Shown here: in pieces, positions 11,159-13,034 of the stretch
Layout of the letters: each line of letters starts with the position of its first letter
Position numbering within the stretch: the stretch's first letter is position 1
Origin: Actinomycetota bacterium
GTDB lineage: Bacteria > Actinomycetota > Thermoleophilia > Gaiellales > Gaiellaceae
Assembly: GCA_003170995.1 (NCBI GenBank)
Contig: PMXT01000071.1
Coordinates: 25,013 to 38,046 of the forward strand
Direction: 5' to 3'
Length of the DNA stretch: 13,034 nt
Made by a program: the position numbers and the translations under genes
Notes under the pieces: model-generated
The model's input: the letters and a program-made list of their open reading frames with translations, nothing else
The model's database searches: none
What the model was told of the DNA's origin: nothing

Positions 11159-13034
11159 TCAGCGCCCGTGCCCGGGCGATCGGCGCCTTCCTCTATCGCC
11201 TTCTCTACTCGGGCCGTTCGCCTGACGTTCGCCCTCTGGCCGGTTGGCCGCCTTCTCCTTTGCCCGTTCTACGAGCACTTCGGGCGTCACTAGCTCTCCG
11301 TCCTCGTGCTTGGCCACGAGCTTGAGCCCGATCCGGCCCCGCTCCTTGTCGACCTCCTGTACGAGTACGTCGATCACGTCACCTCGGTCTAGTACGTCCT
11401 CGATCCGGTCAACCCTTCCCGGCCCGACATTGGAGACGTGAAGCAATCCGTCGGTACCTTTTTTCAACTCCACGAAGGCGCCGAACTGGGTCAGCTTGAC
11501 TACGCGTCCGGTGTACTCGTCGCCGACCTCCGGGTTCTTGGTCATGGCGCGAATAGCCACGACCGCCGCCTCGGCGTTCGTACCTGACGTGGCGTAGACG
11601 AGCACGGTGCCGTCCTCCTGGATGTCGATCTGCACCTCGTAATCGGCCTCCAGCGCGCGGATTGTCTCGCCGCCCTTGCCGATCACGGCGCCGATCGTCT
11701 CTGGGTCGATCGAGACAGTCGAGATGCGCGGTGCATGGCTCGCCAGCTCGTGCCTGGGCTCGGAAATAGTGGCGGTCATCATCGCGAGGATGGCCTCACG
11801 CGCCCGCTTCGCCTGCGCCAGTGCCGCGCTCATGATCTCGTGTGTGACGCCGGTGATCTTGATGTCCATTTGCAGGGCGGTGATGCCCTCGCTCGTACCG
11901 GCGACCTTGAAGTCCATGTCGCCGAGGTGATCTTCGGCGCCCTGGATATCAGTCAGGATGACGTAGTCGTCGCCCTCCTTGACCAGCCCCATGGCGATGC
12001 CGCTGACCGGGTTCTTGATCGGCACACCGGCGTCCATCAGCGCCAGCGTCGAGCCGCAGACCGAGGCCATCGAGGAAGATCCGTTCGACTCCAGCGTCTC
12101 GGAGACGAGCCGAACTGTGTACGGAAACTCCTCGACGGACGGGATCATCGGCTCGAGCGCCCGCTGAGCGAGTGCACCGTGACCGATGTCGCGCCGCTTG
12201 GGGCCACGCATGAAGCCCGTCTCACCGACCGAGTAGGGCGGGAAGTTGTAGTGATGCATGTAGCGGCGCTCGCCCTCGAGTGAGAGGTCGTCGATGCGCT
12301 GACCCTCCTTGGCTGTGCCGAGCGTCAGTAGCGTCATCACCTGCGTCTGGCCACGCGTGAAGAGCGCCGAGCCGTGCGTGCGTGGCGACACCGACACCTC
12401 ACAGCTGATCGGACGGATCTCCTCGGTGCCGCGGCCGTCAGGACGACGCTTGTCGACGGCGATCTTCTGTCTGATTATGTCCTTGTAGATGGCATCGGTC
12501 GATTTGCGGATGAAGTTCTTCGTCGCTTGATCCTTGACCGGAGCCTCGCCCTCAGCAGGCGCCGGGCCCGTCGGGAAGGGCAGCTCGATCTCCTCGACGA
12601 TGCGATCTTGGAGCAGTTGGCGCTTGGCGGCACGCAGCTCCTTGGCGTCTTGCTCGGCGTCGGTGAGGGCGCGCAGCTCGGTGCCGAATTGCTCGCGTAC
12701 AGGCCCCTCGGTGGCCGCGAGCTGCTCGCGCTCGAGGATGGCATGCAGGCTGGCGCGTATCTGCGAACGCCGCACGATGTCTTCTTCGGTCGACTCCATC
12801 GACAGCGGCTGAGCCAGCTCGGCGGTGATCTCGCCGACGAGGGCAGTAGCCTCGCGCAAACCAAGCTCGGCGATTCGCGCACGGAAGCGCTCGCCCTGTG
12901 ACTTCTCGAGCTCGGCCGTCAGGCTGTTATCGAGCCACTTCGGCTTGCCGACACGGCTTCGCAACTCTTCCTGCGCCTCACAGAGCTTCACGATCTCTTT
13001 CTGAGCGAGCGCGAAGGCCTCGAGAATCGTCTCC
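11159..13034 (-). CDS. pnp: Polyribonucleotide nucleotidyltransferase (PNPase), 5' end outside window
   Basis: Phosphorolytic 3'-5' exoribonuclease of RNA decay. The frame is open to the window edge and the residues before the first internal GTG (ILEAFALAQKEIVKL) match the family, so the gene starts beyond 13034. The first RNase PH domain is missing only because of the window. Visible parts, numbered from the edge: the helical domain (about 1-150), the second RNase PH domain (about 190-410) with HGSALFTRGQTQ, NGSSSMASVCGS and EDHLGDMDFK, a KH domain (about 440-495) with the GKGG loop, and an S1 domain (about 502-575) with FGAFVEL, then a basic tail. D368, D374 and K376 match E. coli catalytic D486, D492 and K494, so it should be active. 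A Pro/Ala/Glu-rich stretch at 12527-12580 looks inserted before the second PH domain. It heads a likely unit with the Clp-domain gene. Confidence 0.97.
   Translation of the reverse strand, partial: ETILEAFALAQKEIVKLCEAQEELRSRVGKPKWLDNSLTAELEKSQGERFRARIAELGLREATALVGEITAELAQPLSMESTEEDIVRRSQIRASLHAILEREQLAATEGPVREQFGTELRALTDAEQDAKELRAAKRQLLQDRIVEEIELPFPTGPAPAEGEAPVKDQATKNFIRKSTDAIYKDIIRQKIAVDKRRPDGRGTEEIRPISCEVSVSPRTHGSALFTRGQTQVMTLLTLGTAKEGQRIDDLSLEGERRYMHHYNFPPYSVGETGFMRGPKRRDIGHGALAQRALEPMIPSVEEFPYTVRLVSETLESNGSSSMASVCGSTLALMDAGVPIKNPVSGIAMGLVKEGDDYVILTDIQGAEDHLGDMDFKVAGTSEGITALQMDIKITGVTHEIMSAALAQAKRAREAILAMMTATISEPRHELASHAPRISTVSIDPETIGAVIGKGGETIRALEADYEVQIDIQEDGTVLVYATSGTNAEAAVVAIRAMTKNPEVGDEYTGRVVKLTQFGAFVELKKGTDGLLHVSNVGPGRVDRIEDVLDRGDVIDVLVQEVDKERGRIGLKLVAKHEDGELVTPEVLVERAKEKAANRPEGERQANGPSREGDRGRRRSPGHGR

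Noticed and set aside
12991..13034. pnp starting at the internal GTG at 12991
   Set aside because: The frame stays open upstream to the window edge and encodes family-like residues. A PNPase starting here would lack its first RNase PH domain, so the gene is cut by the window rather than truncated.
1..13034. CRISPR array, tRNA or rRNA genes, insertion sequence, prophage or toxin-antitoxin pair
   Set aside because: I saw no regularly spaced direct repeats, cloverleaf sequences, transposase or integrase motifs, or small paired ORFs. Apart from the plus-strand gene, the content is core metabolism and cell-cycle genes.

Overview
The window is a housekeeping chromosome segment from a high-GC bacterium. 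Stretches I counted by hand run about 60-70% G+C. The gene set and order (pnp, an orphan Clp N-domain gene, an M16 peptidase, dapB, ilvD, dapA, ribonuclease J, ftsK, a small membrane protein, a RodZ-like gene) resemble the conserved pnp-pepR-dapB-dapA-rnj-ftsK-rodZ block of Actinomycetota. The divergence of several proteins and frequent GTG starts suggest a deep-branching lineage such as Thermoleophilia. That placement is inference from synteny, not a search result.

Layout, reading from high to low coordinates because nearly everything is on the minus strand. (1) 13034-10625: the 3' two thirds of pnp, whose 5' end is outside the window, followed 27 bp later by a stand-alone double Clp-repeat protein. 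(2) 10535-8605: an M16 zinc peptidase overlapping dapB by 4 bp (ATGA). (3) 8525-8124: a single plus-strand gene for a three-helix membrane protein, at about 55% G+C, convergent with dapB and divergent from ilvD. (4) 8007-5424: ilvD and dapA, 19 bp apart. (5) 5228-3567: ribonuclease J. (6) 3439-1241: the FtsK/SpoIIIE translocase. (7) 1174-49: a 116-residue membrane protein and a RodZ-like cytoskeletal adaptor. The next gene may begin at the left edge.

Functions: PNPase and RNase J are two major RNA-processing and decay enzymes. DapA and DapB catalyse consecutive steps to diaminopimelate and lysine, feeding peptidoglycan, and IlvD serves branched-chain amino acids. FtsK moves chromosome DNA at the septum, and RodZ links cell-wall synthesis to the cytoskeleton. 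The orphan Clp domain and the M16 peptidase point to protein quality control.

Regulation: although most genes share a strand, the sequence suggests separate transcription units. Four genes (rodZ, rnj, dapA and the M16 gene) have a TANNNT -10-like hexamer 6-8 bases before the start codon and no ribosome binding site, the pattern expected of leaderless mRNAs. GC-rich hairpins without a T-run follow several stop codons. By contrast dapB, ilvD and the Clp-domain gene have Shine-Dalgarno sequences. ftsK appears to be preceded by an 8-codon leader ORF that overlaps its GTG start.

I see no tRNA or rRNA genes, CRISPR array, insertion sequence or phage genes. The window is mainly conserved core genome. 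The most unusual items are the orphan Clp domain, the low-GC plus-strand membrane gene, the leaderless pattern, the ftsK leader ORF and some active-site substitutions.
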